Part shown: in pieces, positions 1 through 6,498 of the stretch
How the letters are laid out: each line of letters begins with the position of its first letter
How positions within the stretch are numbered: position 1 is the first letter of the stretch
From: Pseudomonadota bacterium
Lineage (GTDB): Bacteria; Desulfobacterota; Desulfobulbia; Desulfobulbales; JAGXFP01
Length of the DNA stretch: 9,367 nt
Direction: 5' to 3'
NCBI GenBank assembly: GCA_030673265.1
Contig: DAOVJK010000100.1
Coordinates: 1 to 9,367, forward strand
Program-made: the position numbers and the translations under genes
Notes under the pieces: generated by a model
What the model was told of the DNA's origin: nothing
Database searches by the model: none
The model's input: the letters and a program-made list of their open reading frames with translations, nothing else

Positions 1-487
1 AGGGGTGCTATACGGATATATCGGCTGGCCCGCAGGGTGAGTAGTTTCGAAGTCTGCGCTATCTGAAAAACAAACCATGTATTTCATTTGGTACAAACTG
101 TGACCTTGATATTCCACAGCAAACCAAAGATTTAACACACAAGTACAATCAGTTAAAATGACTTTTCAGAAATACTCATGAAATATGCGGGTTAGGTGGT
201 GCCCTGACTTCGCAGAAAAACTGCTTGGTGAAATAGAAGTTTAGTTCCATTGGCTACTAATCTGTAACCATACTTAACAAGAGATGTTTGGCCGGCCAGC
301 AAATCTGCCGGTAAATTCCCGTCTGACTACCAGGCACTTATGACTTAACTGCTTGGTATTAATGGATTATAGAGCGTTCATTCCCTCCGGCACTTCTCCA
401 GAAGAGCCAGTGATTAAAAACTAGAAGCAAGCACTTAAAGAGACTTTATATTAATCTTGCATTTTAATAGTCAAAAAATTATGATAT
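1..487. other. Upstream region with no convincing gene
   Basis: No reading frame here looks like a gene. Frame 1 is open from the window edge to a TGA at 64-66 (22 codons) and frame 2 to a TGA at 38-40; either could be the tail of a gene lying to the left, but neither is recognisable. The rest is AT-rich with stops in all frames. It contains some inverted repeats: a stem of 5 bp at 292-296/307-311 (CCGGC/GCCGG), and one of 9 bp including one G-U pair at 328-336/350-358. An 11-base direct repeat, AACTGCTTGGT, occurs at 219-229 and 347-357, the second copy forming the right arm of that hairpin. I could not match any of this to a known RNA. Confidence 0.5.
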
Positions 488-517
488 TTGATTTATTTCT
501 TGGGCTGTCAGTATAGT
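488..517 (+). promoter_or_regulatory. Candidate sigma-70 type promoter for nifUS
   Basis: A -35-like TTGATT at 488-493 and a -10-like TATAGT at 512-517 are separated by 18 bases, about 45 bases before the nifU start codon. Each box is close to the consensus (TTGACA, TATAAT). I saw no sigma-54 type GG-N10-GC element upstream, which argues against control by NifA as in true nitrogen-fixation operons. Confidence 0.5.
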
Positions 518-526
518 TAGACAGTC
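503..526. promoter_or_regulatory. Inverted repeat overlapping the nifU -10 box (operator candidate)
   Basis: GGCTGTC at 503-509 is mirrored by GACAGTC at 520-526, with one G-T mismatch (wobble as RNA) and a 10-base spacer that contains the putative -10 box. Placement over the -10 is typical of a repressor site. In many bacteria the Fe-S operon is controlled by an Rrf2/IscR-type repressor, but no such gene is in the window and the repeat does not obviously match a consensus I can quote. The symmetric arms could instead be a hairpin in a transcript starting further upstream. Confidence 0.4.
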
Positions 527-563
527 ACCCTTACTTTTTTCTTTTCAGGAGTTTTATACTGCA

Positions 564-1403
564 ATGTGGGAATATACCGACGAAGTAAAACAGCATTTTC
601 TGTCCCCCAAAAATGTCGGTGAGATCGAAAACGCCAATGCAATCGGGGAGGTCGGTTCACTTGCCTGTGGCGATGCCCTGAAGCTGACCCTCAAGGTTGA
701 TGAGAACGAGATCATCACCGATGCCATGTTTCAGACCTTCGGTTGCGCCAGTGCCATTGCCTCTTCTTCGGTTCTGACCGAACTGGTCAAGGGCATGAGT
801 CTTACCGAGGCGGCCAATGTATCCAACGAAGATATCGCCGAGGCCCTGGGCGGTCTGCCTAAAGAGAAGATGCACTGCTCAGTCATGGGTCGTGAGGCTC
901 TGGAAGCTGCTATCGCCAACTATCGCGGCATCGCCCTGCCGATGGCTGAGGGCGAGGTGGTCTGTGAGTGTTTCGGGGTCACCGACCTCGAGGTGAAAAG
1001 GGCCATCCAGGAAAGTAATTTACAGACGGTTGAGGAGATAACCAACTTCACCAAGGCTGGCGGGGGCTGTGGTAAGTGCCACGACCGGCTTGAAGAGCTG
1101 ATCCATGAAGTCAGGAAAGATGCTGTTCAGCCCGTCATCCCCGACCAGAGGCCCAAACGGATCACTAACATCCAGAAGATCAAGATGATCGAGGATGTCC
1201 TGGAAAGGGAGATCCGGCCGACTCTTCGTAAAGACGGCGGTGATATCGAGCTGATCGATGTCGACGGCGATTTTGTCACGGTTTCTTTGCGAGGCTCCTG
1301 CAGCAGTTGTCTTAAATCACAGACCACTCTGAAGGAATATGTTGAAAAGAAGCTGCGGGAGCAGGTTCTTGATACCCTGGTGGTTGAGGAGGATAAGGCA
1401 TGA
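564..1403 (+). CDS. nifU: NifU, three-domain Fe-S cluster assembly scaffold
   Basis: Cytoplasmic scaffold on which Fe-S clusters are built from sulfur delivered by NifS and then passed to apo-proteins. All three NifU domains are visible in 279 residues, close to the usual NifU length. The N-terminal IscU-like domain (about 1-122) has the three ligand cysteines Cys35 (ACGD), Cys61 (FGCAS) and Cys105 (HCSVMG). The central BFD-like [2Fe-2S] domain has Cys134, Cys136, Cys169 and Cys172 (VCECFG and GGCGKC). The C-terminal Nfu domain (about 205-275) carries the CxxC pair Cys246/Cys249 (GSCSSC). An AGGAG lies 12 bases before the ATG, slightly far but the best available. The stop codon overlaps the nifS start (ATGA), indicating translational coupling. 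The lack of other nif genes suggests a housekeeping role rather than nitrogenase maturation. Confidence 0.96.
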   Translation: MWEYTDEVKQHFLSPKNVGEIENANAIGEVGSLACGDALKLTLKVDENEIITDAMFQTFGCASAIASSSVLTELVKGMSLTEAANVSNEDIAEALGGLPKEKMHCSVMGREALEAAIANYRGIALPMAEGEVVCECFGVTDLEVKRAIQESNLQTVEEITNFTKAGGGCGKCHDRLEELIHEVRKDAVQPVIPDQRPKRITNIQKIKMIEDVLEREIRPTLRKDGGDIELIDVDGDFVTVSLRGSCSSCLKSQTTLKEYVEKKLREQVLDTLVVEEDKA

Positions 1404-2614
1404 TTTCCGAAGCGACCGACAGAATCGTTTATATGGACAATAACGCCACTACCAGGGTAGCTCCCGAGGTGGTTGCAGAGATGATGCCGTATTTCTCGGA
1501 TCTCTATGGCAATCCCTCCAGCATGCATACCTTCGGCGGTCAGGTGGGTAGCAAGGTTGCCGAAGCCCGCCGGAAGATCGCAACCTTGATCGGCGCAACC
1601 CCTGATGAGCTGATCTTTACCAGTTGCGGCACCGAGAGTGATTCCACCGCCATTTTATCCGCCCTCCAGGCTTTGCCGGAAAAACGGCATATCGTCACGA
1701 CCCGGGTAGAACATCCGGCGGTTAAGCATCTTTGTGAAAATCTCGATAAATTGACCGGCCATAAGCATAAAGTAACCCAGTTAATGGTTGAAAGCGATGG
1801 CACCATTGATCTGCAGAAGTATGAGGAAAGTCTTACCGACGAAACGGCCATTGTCAGTATCATGTGGGCCAACAACGAGACCGGGGTGATTTTTCCGATT
1901 GAGAAGATGGTGGCTATTGCCAAAAAGCGGGGAATCCTCTTTCATACCGATGCGGTCCAGGCGGTAGGCAAAATTCCGATCAATCTGGCCGAGGTGCCGG
2001 TTGATTTTCTGTCGATATCCGGTCATAAACTTCACGCTCCCAAGGGCGTTGGCGTTCTCTATGTCCGCAAGGGTACTCCTTATGTACCTTTCCTGATCGG
2101 TGGCCACCAGGAACACGGCCGCCGGGGAGGCACCGAAAATGTCGCCTCAATTATCGGCCTTGGCAAAGCCTGTGAGCTGGCCGCAACCCAAATGAAAGAT
2201 GAGAACACCAGGGTCAGGGCCCTTCGTGACCGGCTTGAAGAGGCGCTGATGAAAACTATTCCCCGGTCGCTCCTCAATGGTCACAAGATCGACCGGCTGC
2301 CCAATACCAGTAATATCAGCTTTGAATTTGTTGAGGGTGAGGCCATCCTGCTCCACCTGGACCGTTTCGGCATCTGTGCTTCTTCCGGTTCGGCCTGTAC
2401 CTCCGGGTCTCTGGAGCCTTCCCATGTTTTAAGGGCGATGGGGGTGCCGTTTACGGCGGCCCACGGTTCGATTCGCTTCAGTCTCAGCGTCTATAACACG
2501 GAGGAAGATGTCGATTACATAATTGAACACCTGCCGCCAATCATCGCCGACCTGCGGATCATGTCGCCTTTCTGGGCGGAGGCGATGAAGCAAGAGGCTG
2601 AAGCGGGAAATTAA
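1400..2614 (+). CDS. nifS: NifS cysteine desulfurase
   Basis: PLP-dependent class V aminotransferase-fold enzyme that converts cysteine to alanine and carries the sulfur as a persulfide for NifU. It has 404 residues, about the family length. Visible marks are the early NNATT motif (14-18), His105 (EHPAV) expected to stack on PLP, the HTDAVQ segment (182-187), the PLP lysine Lys210 in SGHK, and the active-site Cys333 in a GSACTSG loop followed by LEPSHVL. The length and sequence of this cysteine loop fit group I (NifS/IscS) rather than group II (SufS). AGGAGG sits at 1387-1392, seven bases before the ATG, so the chosen start is well supported, and it overlaps the nifU stop by four bases. No terminator follows, so transcription may continue into the thyX leader. 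Confidence 0.97.
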   Translation: MISEATDRIVYMDNNATTRVAPEVVAEMMPYFSDLYGNPSSMHTFGGQVGSKVAEARRKIATLIGATPDELIFTSCGTESDSTAILSALQALPEKRHIVTTRVEHPAVKHLCENLDKLTGHKHKVTQLMVESDGTIDLQKYEESLTDETAIVSIMWANNETGVIFPIEKMVAIAKKRGILFHTDAVQAVGKIPINLAEVPVDFLSISGHKLHAPKGVGVLYVRKGTPYVPFLIGGHQEHGRRGGTENVASIIGLGKACELAATQMKDENTRVRALRDRLEEALMKTIPRSLLNGHKIDRLPNTSNISFEFVEGEAILLHLDRFGICASSGSACTSGSLEPSHVLRAMGVPFTAAHGSIRFSLSVYNTEEDVDYIIEHLPPIIADLRIMSPFWAEAMKQEAEAGN

Positions 2615-2655
2615 TTAAAGTAAGTTACAGATAATTGAGCCAGCGAGACTCTCGA

Positions 2656-2707
2656 ATCCAGGGGGCCGGCGTCAGAATCCGGTGTAACACCTTAATGGCA
2701 ACTGGAT
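2656..2707 (+). promoter_or_regulatory. Structured leader candidate upstream of thyX
   Basis: The nifS-thyX spacer (2615-2743) can fold into nested, compatible stems: ATCCAG 2656-2661 with CTGGAT 2702-2707, GCC 2665-2667 with GGC 2697-2699, and an apical GGTG 2681-2684 with CACC 2688-2691. CCGG 2666-2669 could alternatively pair with CCGG 2679-2682, giving two competing folds. A separate small hairpin CGAG/CTCG lies just before it (2644-2654). It does not match a tetrahydrofolate, cobalamin or other riboswitch that I recognise. It ends about 36 bases before the thyX ATG, a suitable place for translational control. Stems were found by eye, without energies or conservation. Confidence 0.3.
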
Positions 2708-2743
2708 AAAGACTGCTTAATTATGAAAAACAAGGGGAAATAA

Positions 2744-3691
2744 ATGAAAGTTATCCCGGCATCTTTTGAGATCCAGGACGATCTTGATCGGCAATCACTT
2801 GCCGTCCGGATTGAGGCCTGCGGGCGGATCTGTTATAAAAGTGAAGATAAAATTGAAGCCGGCTCCACAGAACCATTTATCGAAAAAATCTTAAAGCATG
2901 GCCATAACTCTGTTACCGAAATGGCCGTTATTACCCTTAGAATAAAAATTGACTCCGAGAAGCTTGCGGCCCAGTTTTTTAATTGTCAGCCTAGATTCGT
3001 GCAAATTGATCGTCATGGCAGAGATGAACTGCTGATTACCGGTAGTGTTCGGGCCTACCGTGAACTTTACAGAGAGCACGGCAACGTTAAACTGATCAAG
3101 GCGATTACCGGTTATCTGGCCAAGAAGCAGCCGCTTTTCTTCAAGGACATTGTCCCTAAGCGGGGGGTGATACCACAATCCGGGGTCATTGTCGAAAAGG
3201 TGTCTCTGGCAGAAGTTGATGAATTACCGGCCGATTCCCTGGCCAAACACCGTTATTTAGGAGTCAAGTTCTACACCAATCGGGCTGTGACCCATGAAAT
3301 TGTCCGCCATCGGCCCTGTTCATATCTCCAGGAGAGCCAACGTTATTGTCGCTACAGTGAAGACAAATTCGATTCCCAGGTGACCTTCATTAAACCGATG
3401 TTCTACAAAGAAGGTTCCGAGGATTATAAACTCTGGCAGCAGGCGATGGAGGATACCGAGAAAATCTACCTGCAACTCCTTGAAACCTCATCTCCCCAAG
3501 CTGCCCGGACAGTATTGCCCAACTCCTGCAAGACCGAGATTATTGTCTATTGCAACCTGCTTGAATGGCTACATATCTTCAAACTACGTACCACTCCGGC
3601 CGCCGAACCCTCGATGCGGGAAGTGATGATTCCGCTGCTTAAAGAGTTTGCTGAGCGTTACCCTTCAGTTTTTGGGGGAGATGTTGTTTAG
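2744..3691 (+). CDS. thyX: Flavin-dependent thymidylate synthase ThyX (divergent)
   Basis: Makes dTMP from dUMP using methylene-THF as carbon donor and NAD(P)H through FAD, releasing THF rather than dihydrofolate. The ThyX signature RHR-x7-S is exact at residues 188-198, followed by RY (200-201), and ARTVLPN (254-260) matches the conserved ARxVLP segment. An early HGHNSVTEM segment (52-60) matches the H-x-S-x-x-E region. At 315 residues it is longer than short ThyX enzymes (about 220-250); the extra length lies between that segment and the RHR motif. Oddly, the segment normally read as NLREWRHFF-LR is NLLEWLHIFKLR (271-282), so an arginine generally conserved and dUMP-contacting is leucine, and the later AHPQMR/AQxEIR motif is AEPSMR. 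GGGG at 2734-2737 serves as ribosome binding site. An intrinsic terminator follows. Confidence 0.9.
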   Translation: MKVIPASFEIQDDLDRQSLAVRIEACGRICYKSEDKIEAGSTEPFIEKILKHGHNSVTEMAVITLRIKIDSEKLAAQFFNCQPRFVQIDRHGRDELLITGSVRAYRELYREHGNVKLIKAITGYLAKKQPLFFKDIVPKRGVIPQSGVIVEKVSLAEVDELPADSLAKHRYLGVKFYTNRAVTHEIVRHRPCSYLQESQRYCRYSEDKFDSQVTFIKPMFYKEGSEDYKLWQQAMEDTEKIYLQLLETSSPQAARTVLPNSCKTEIIVYCNLLEWLHIFKLRTTPAAEPSMREVMIPLLKEFAERYPSVFGGDVV

Positions 3692-3729
3692 AGAATCGGG
3701 ATCCAGCCTGGTTTGATGATTTTGTTTTG

Positions 3730-3756
3730 TAACCGGTTTAGCCCGGTTAATTTTTT
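3730..3756 (+). terminator. Intrinsic terminator after thyX
   Basis: A 7-bp stem TAACCGG (3730-3736) / CCGGTTA (3743-3749) with a 6-base loop is followed by six T residues (3751-3756). It lies 39 bases after the thyX stop and separates thyX from fhs, so fhs probably has its own promoter in the remaining 60 or so bases. Confidence 0.75.
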
Positions 3757-3818
3757 AGAAGTTCAACTTTTATGGTTATAGCTAATTGGCAGTTTAAAAT
3801 GAATTGAGGAGGTTTGTT

Positions 3819-5582
3819 ATGGTATTAGATCCAACCAAACATGCGGACTGGGAGATTGCGGAAGAAGCTGAAAGCCGAATGAAAACCGTCTATGAGCTTG
3901 GCGAGCAGCTTGGCCTTAAACAGGAAGAATTGCTGCCCTACGGGCATTATATCGGCAAGCTTGACTACCGCAAGATCATGAATCGGCTCGGTGACAAGCC
4001 TGATGGCAAGTATGTTGATGTAACCGCCATCAGCCCGACCCCTCTGGGCGAGGGTAAATCCACCTGTGCCATGGGTCTGGTTCAGGGTCTCGGCAAGCGC
4101 GGTAAGAGCGTGGTTGGTGCCATCCGTCAGCCTTCCGGCGGACCGACCATGAATATCAAGGGCAGCGCCGCCGGCGGCGGCTTGGCCCAGTGTATTCCGC
4201 TGACCCCTTTTTCTCTGGGACTCACCGGTGATATCAACGCCATCATGAACGCCCATAACCTGGCCATGGTCGCGGTAACCTCCCGGATGCAGCATGAAAG
4301 CAACTACTCCGACGAGATCCTGACCCGCCGCGGTCTGAAACGGCTCGATATTCACCCCAAAAAGGTGGAGATGGGCTGGATCATGGACTTCTGTGCCCAG
4401 TCCCTGCGGAATATCACCATCGGCCTCGGCGGCAAGATGGACGGCATGACCATGCAGTCCAAATTCGCCATTGCCGTTAGTTCCGAGGTAATGGCTATCC
4501 TGGCCATTGCCAATGACCTGAAAGATATGCGGGAAAGAATGGGTAAGATCGTGGTTGGTTATGACCGCAATGATCGCCCGATCACCACCGAAGATCTCGA
4601 TGTGGCCGGCGCCATGACCGCCTGGATGGTTGAGGCCATCAATCCTAACCTGATGCAGACCCTCGAAGGTCAGCCGGTAATCGTTCATGCCGGACCTTTC
4701 GCCAATATCGCCATCGGTCAGTCTTCCGTTATCGCCGATCGGGTCGCCCTGAAGGTTGCCGGTTACAACGTTACCGAGTCCGGCTTCGGCGCTGATATCG
4801 GTTTTGAAAAATTCTGGAACCTCAAATGCCGTTTCAGTGGCAATAAGCCCAACTGTGCGGTTGTTGTCGCTACCATCCGGGCTCTTAAGTGCCACGGTGG
4901 CGCGCCGATTCCGGTCCCGGGCAAACCGATGCCTGAAGAGTACGGTAAAGAGAACGTCGGTTGGGTTGAAGAGGGTTGTAAGAACCTTCTCCATCATATC
5001 AAAACCGTTAAAAAGGCCGGAATCAATCCGGTTGTCTGTATTAACGCCTTTTACACCGACACCGATGCCGAGATCAAAGCGGTCCGGAGAATCTGTGAAG
5101 CAGCCGGTGCTCGGGTTGCTCTGTCCAGACATTGGGAGAAGGGCGGCGAAGGCGCACTTGAATTTGCCGACGCGGTTGTTGATGCCTGTGAAGAGCCTAA
5201 TGACTTCAAGTTCCTCTACGAGCTTGATACCCCGCTCAGCGAACGGATTGATAAGATCGCCAAAGAGGTTTATGGCGCTGACGGGGTTTCTTACTCGCCA
5301 GAGGCCAAGACCAAACTGGATAGGATGGAGGCTGATCCGGAACTTAAAGAGATGGGTACCTGTATGGTTAAAACCCACCTCAGCCTTTCCCATGATCCGA
5401 CCAAGAAGGGTGTACCCACCGGTTGGACTCTGCCGATCCGCGATATCCTCACTTACAAGGGTGCGGGCTTCGTGGTACCGGTTGCCGGTGCTATCAGCCT
5501 GATGCCTGGTACCGCTTCAGATCCGGCCTATCGCCGCATCGATGTTGATTGTGAGACTGGTAAGGTAAAAGGAGTATTCTAG
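3819..5582 (+). CDS. fhs: Formate-tetrahydrofolate ligase
   Basis: Cytoplasmic ATP-dependent enzyme joining formate to THF to give 10-formyl-THF, the entry step of the folate branch of one-carbon metabolism (and of the Wood-Ljungdahl methyl branch where that pathway exists). The ATG at 3819 gives 587 residues; AGGAGG at 3807-3812 lies six bases before it, so an in-frame TTG at 3804, which falls on the ribosome binding site, is not the start. The nucleotide-binding loop TPLGEGKST is at 74-82. The family signature around KGSAAGGG (114-121) reads Ser-Ala rather than the common Gly-Ala and ends GGGL instead of GGGY. The second signature, VVATIRALK-x-HGG, is at 348-361. Moderately longer than the roughly 557-residue Firmicute enzymes. 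It neighbours thyX, another folate enzyme. The 3' end is followed by a hairpin-rich trailer and a strong terminator. Confidence 0.96.
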   Translation: MVLDPTKHADWEIAEEAESRMKTVYELGEQLGLKQEELLPYGHYIGKLDYRKIMNRLGDKPDGKYVDVTAISPTPLGEGKSTCAMGLVQGLGKRGKSVVGAIRQPSGGPTMNIKGSAAGGGLAQCIPLTPFSLGLTGDINAIMNAHNLAMVAVTSRMQHESNYSDEILTRRGLKRLDIHPKKVEMGWIMDFCAQSLRNITIGLGGKMDGMTMQSKFAIAVSSEVMAILAIANDLKDMRERMGKIVVGYDRNDRPITTEDLDVAGAMTAWMVEAINPNLMQTLEGQPVIVHAGPFANIAIGQSSVIADRVALKVAGYNVTESGFGADIGFEKFWNLKCRFSGNKPNCAVVVATIRALKCHGGAPIPVPGKPMPEEYGKENVGWVEEGCKNLLHHIKTVKKAGINPVVCINAFYTDTDAEIKAVRRICEAAGARVALSRHWEKGGEGALEFADAVVDACEEPNDFKFLYELDTPLSERIDKIAKEVYGADGVSYSPEAKTKLDRMEADPELKEMGTCMVKTHLSLSHDPTKKGVPTGWTLPIRDILTYKGAGFVVPVAGAISLMPGTASDPAYRRIDVDCETGKVKGVF

Positions 5583-5715
5583 GCTCTAGAAAACAAAGCT
5601 GAGTTGAGTCGCATGTCGGCGCAAACCGATAAGCGAGGCCACGAGGCATCGAGACTTTTACCCCCCTCAAGGGGGATTGAACAGAACCATTACGGTATAA
5701 GTAGTGGATTATCAG
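5583..5715 (+). other. Hairpin-rich 3' trailer of fhs
   Basis: No gene is visible. The stretch contains a TCGG/CCGA hairpin (5616-5619/5626-5629), three tandem 8-base units starting CGAG (5634-5641, 5642-5649, 5650-5657; the first two are near-identical), and a CCCCC/GGGGG hairpin with loop TCAA (5662-5666/5671-5675), directly before the terminator. It may be only an untranslated trailer, or could yield a processed small RNA. Confidence 0.35.
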
Positions 5716-5749
5716 AAAGGTCCGAGGGATTTCCCTCGGACCTTTTTTT
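5716..5749 (+). terminator. Strong intrinsic terminator of fhs
   Basis: An 11-bp perfect stem AGGTCCGAGGG (5718-5728) / CCCTCGGACCT (5733-5743), with the four-base loop ATTT, is followed by an uninterrupted T run (5743-5749). Upstream AA can pair with the first Ts to lengthen the stem. This closes the rightward housekeeping block. Confidence 0.95.
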
Positions 5750-5940
5750 ATGGCAATAACAAGGCTCAACCAGAGGGTGATGCCCCCCAGCTTGACATTC
5801 TTAGGTATATCAACAAGAGGGGGTTAGTCTGAGCTGGATCAGGTACATCCATTACCCTGCTGCCAGGATTATTCAGTTTCTAAAAAAAGAAAAGGATGAT
5901 TAAAGACCAGGCTCCGAGCATTATTGCAAGAGAGGCAAGT

Positions 5941-6096
5941 ATGAAAAGATTATGCCGCTTTATATTTTTGTTCATTGTTGCATCTGCTCGGAGCCTTATT
6001 CAGCCAAGGCATTTTTTAGAAAAAAAAGGTGTTTCTCCGTTAGATTGCTTTAGAGCGTCTTTTCCAGGAATTTTTAAGCTGGTTGCCAATAATTAG
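5941..6096 (+). pseudogene. Decayed duplicate of the small lipoprotein gene start
   Basis: The 55 bases at 5941-5995 align without gaps to the first 55 bases of the lipoprotein gene at 8523, with 45 identities, including an 18-base exact run. The encoded start MKRLCRFIFLFIV mirrors MKRLFCLIFLFIV, but the lipobox cysteine is lost (VASAR instead of VSCG) and the reading frame then continues in unrelated sequence to a stop at 6096. An in-frame ATG at 5896 would extend it upstream, but nothing supports that. I read it as a fragment left after duplication or rearrangement; an active short hydrophobic peptide cannot be excluded. Its stop codon lies in a copy of the dispersed repeat. Confidence 0.5.
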
Positions 6097-6115
6097 TAAG
6101 GTGGTGTCCCCGGAA
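6077..6115 (+). repeat. Dispersed repeat, copy 1
   Basis: Aligns with the copy at 8454-8492 through the 19-base core TGCCAATAATTAGNAAGGT and on into a GTGTC-N-CC-N-GAAT tail, with a 2-base and a 3-base gap. The tail GGTGTCCCCGGAAT resembles, from memory, REP-type palindromes that accompany RAYT (Y1) transposases in many Proteobacteria; no transposase is in the window. Confidence 0.55.
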
Positions 6116-6141
6116 TCCGGCCTGGAGGAGAAGGTGGGGCC

Positions 6142-6161
6142 TGGGTTCTTTCCCGAACCCA
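6142..6161 (-). terminator. Hairpin at the 3' end of the PilZ gene
   Basis: A perfect 7-bp inverted repeat TGGGTTC (6142-6148) / GAACCCA (6155-6161) with a six-base loop lies 7 bases beyond the PilZ stop codon. On the minus strand no T run follows, so intrinsic termination is uncertain; it may instead belong to the neighbouring repeat element. Confidence 0.3.
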
Positions 6162-6168
6162 CTCCGGG

Positions 6169-6453
6169 TCACATCCAGGAAAACTGTTGACGTTGGTCGA
6201 AGTAGACCCCCATTCCAGAGGTGGAGCGCCGCTTGACAGTGCCCTCGAGCATGACTACGGGATTTTTTGCGGGTATGTCGTCCATGAATAACGACATGAA
6301 GAATCTGGTTCCTTCCGGCATCGTCTGGTTGGTCATAAAGAAGGCGCCATCGCCGGAAATGTTCAGGGTTTCAATCTCTTGTCTGGGGGCGCCGGTAAAA
6401 GTCACGATCGCTCGCAGGGGGATATTGTAACGTTCCGTCATTCTCTTTTCCAT
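6169..6453 (-). CDS. Small single-domain PilZ protein
   Basis: Probable cytoplasmic cyclic-di-GMP receptor. In 94 residues it shows the RxxxR motif (Arg4-Met-Thr-Glu-Arg8) followed by YNIPL, and the second PilZ motif as NISGDG (31-36, the [D/N]xSxxG box), then a typical beta-barrel ending in VKRRSTSGMGVYFD (73-86). Both ligand motifs are intact, so cyclic-di-GMP binding is plausible. The ATG at 6453 has GAGGAGA five bases upstream (6459-6465); the frame is open 15 codons further, but that extension has no such site. It is short for the family (usually about 100-120) and stops just after the barrel, lacking a C-terminal helix. It stands alone, with no motility or pilus gene nearby, so its target is unknown. 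Confidence 0.85.
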   Translation of the reverse strand: MEKRMTERYNIPLRAIVTFTGAPRQEIETLNISGDGAFFMTNQTMPEGTRFFMSLFMDDIPAKNPVVMLEGTVKRRSTSGMGVYFDQRQQFSWM

Positions 6454-6498
6454 GGTTCTCTCCTCAAGTAATAATTCAGCCTTTTTCCCTCTCACCAC

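Noticed and set aside
2462..2475. GGTTCGATTCG as a tRNA T-loop
   Set aside because: It is inside nifS coding sequence and no matching acceptor or anticodon arm is present.
2666..2699. Cobalamin or THF riboswitch in the thyX leader
   Set aside because: The GAATCCGG-like phrase resembles part of a cobalamin element, but the flanking conserved boxes are missing.
3804..3818. TTG start giving fhs five extra residues
   Set aside because: The TTG falls on the AGGAGG ribosome binding site that serves the ATG at 3819.
3825..5393. Long open frame (522 codons) on the minus strand inside fhs
   Set aside because: It lies wholly antisense to a certain gene, shows no recognisable domain, and is explained by the codon bias of fhs.
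4756..5502. 248-codon frame on the plus strand overlapping fhs
   Set aside because: An out-of-frame shadow of fhs with low-complexity Ser/Arg/Pro composition and no ribosome binding site.
6454..6498. Upstream GTG/ATG extension of the PilZ gene
   Set aside because: The ATG at 6453 has a well-placed GAGGAGA, and the extension carries no PilZ sequence.
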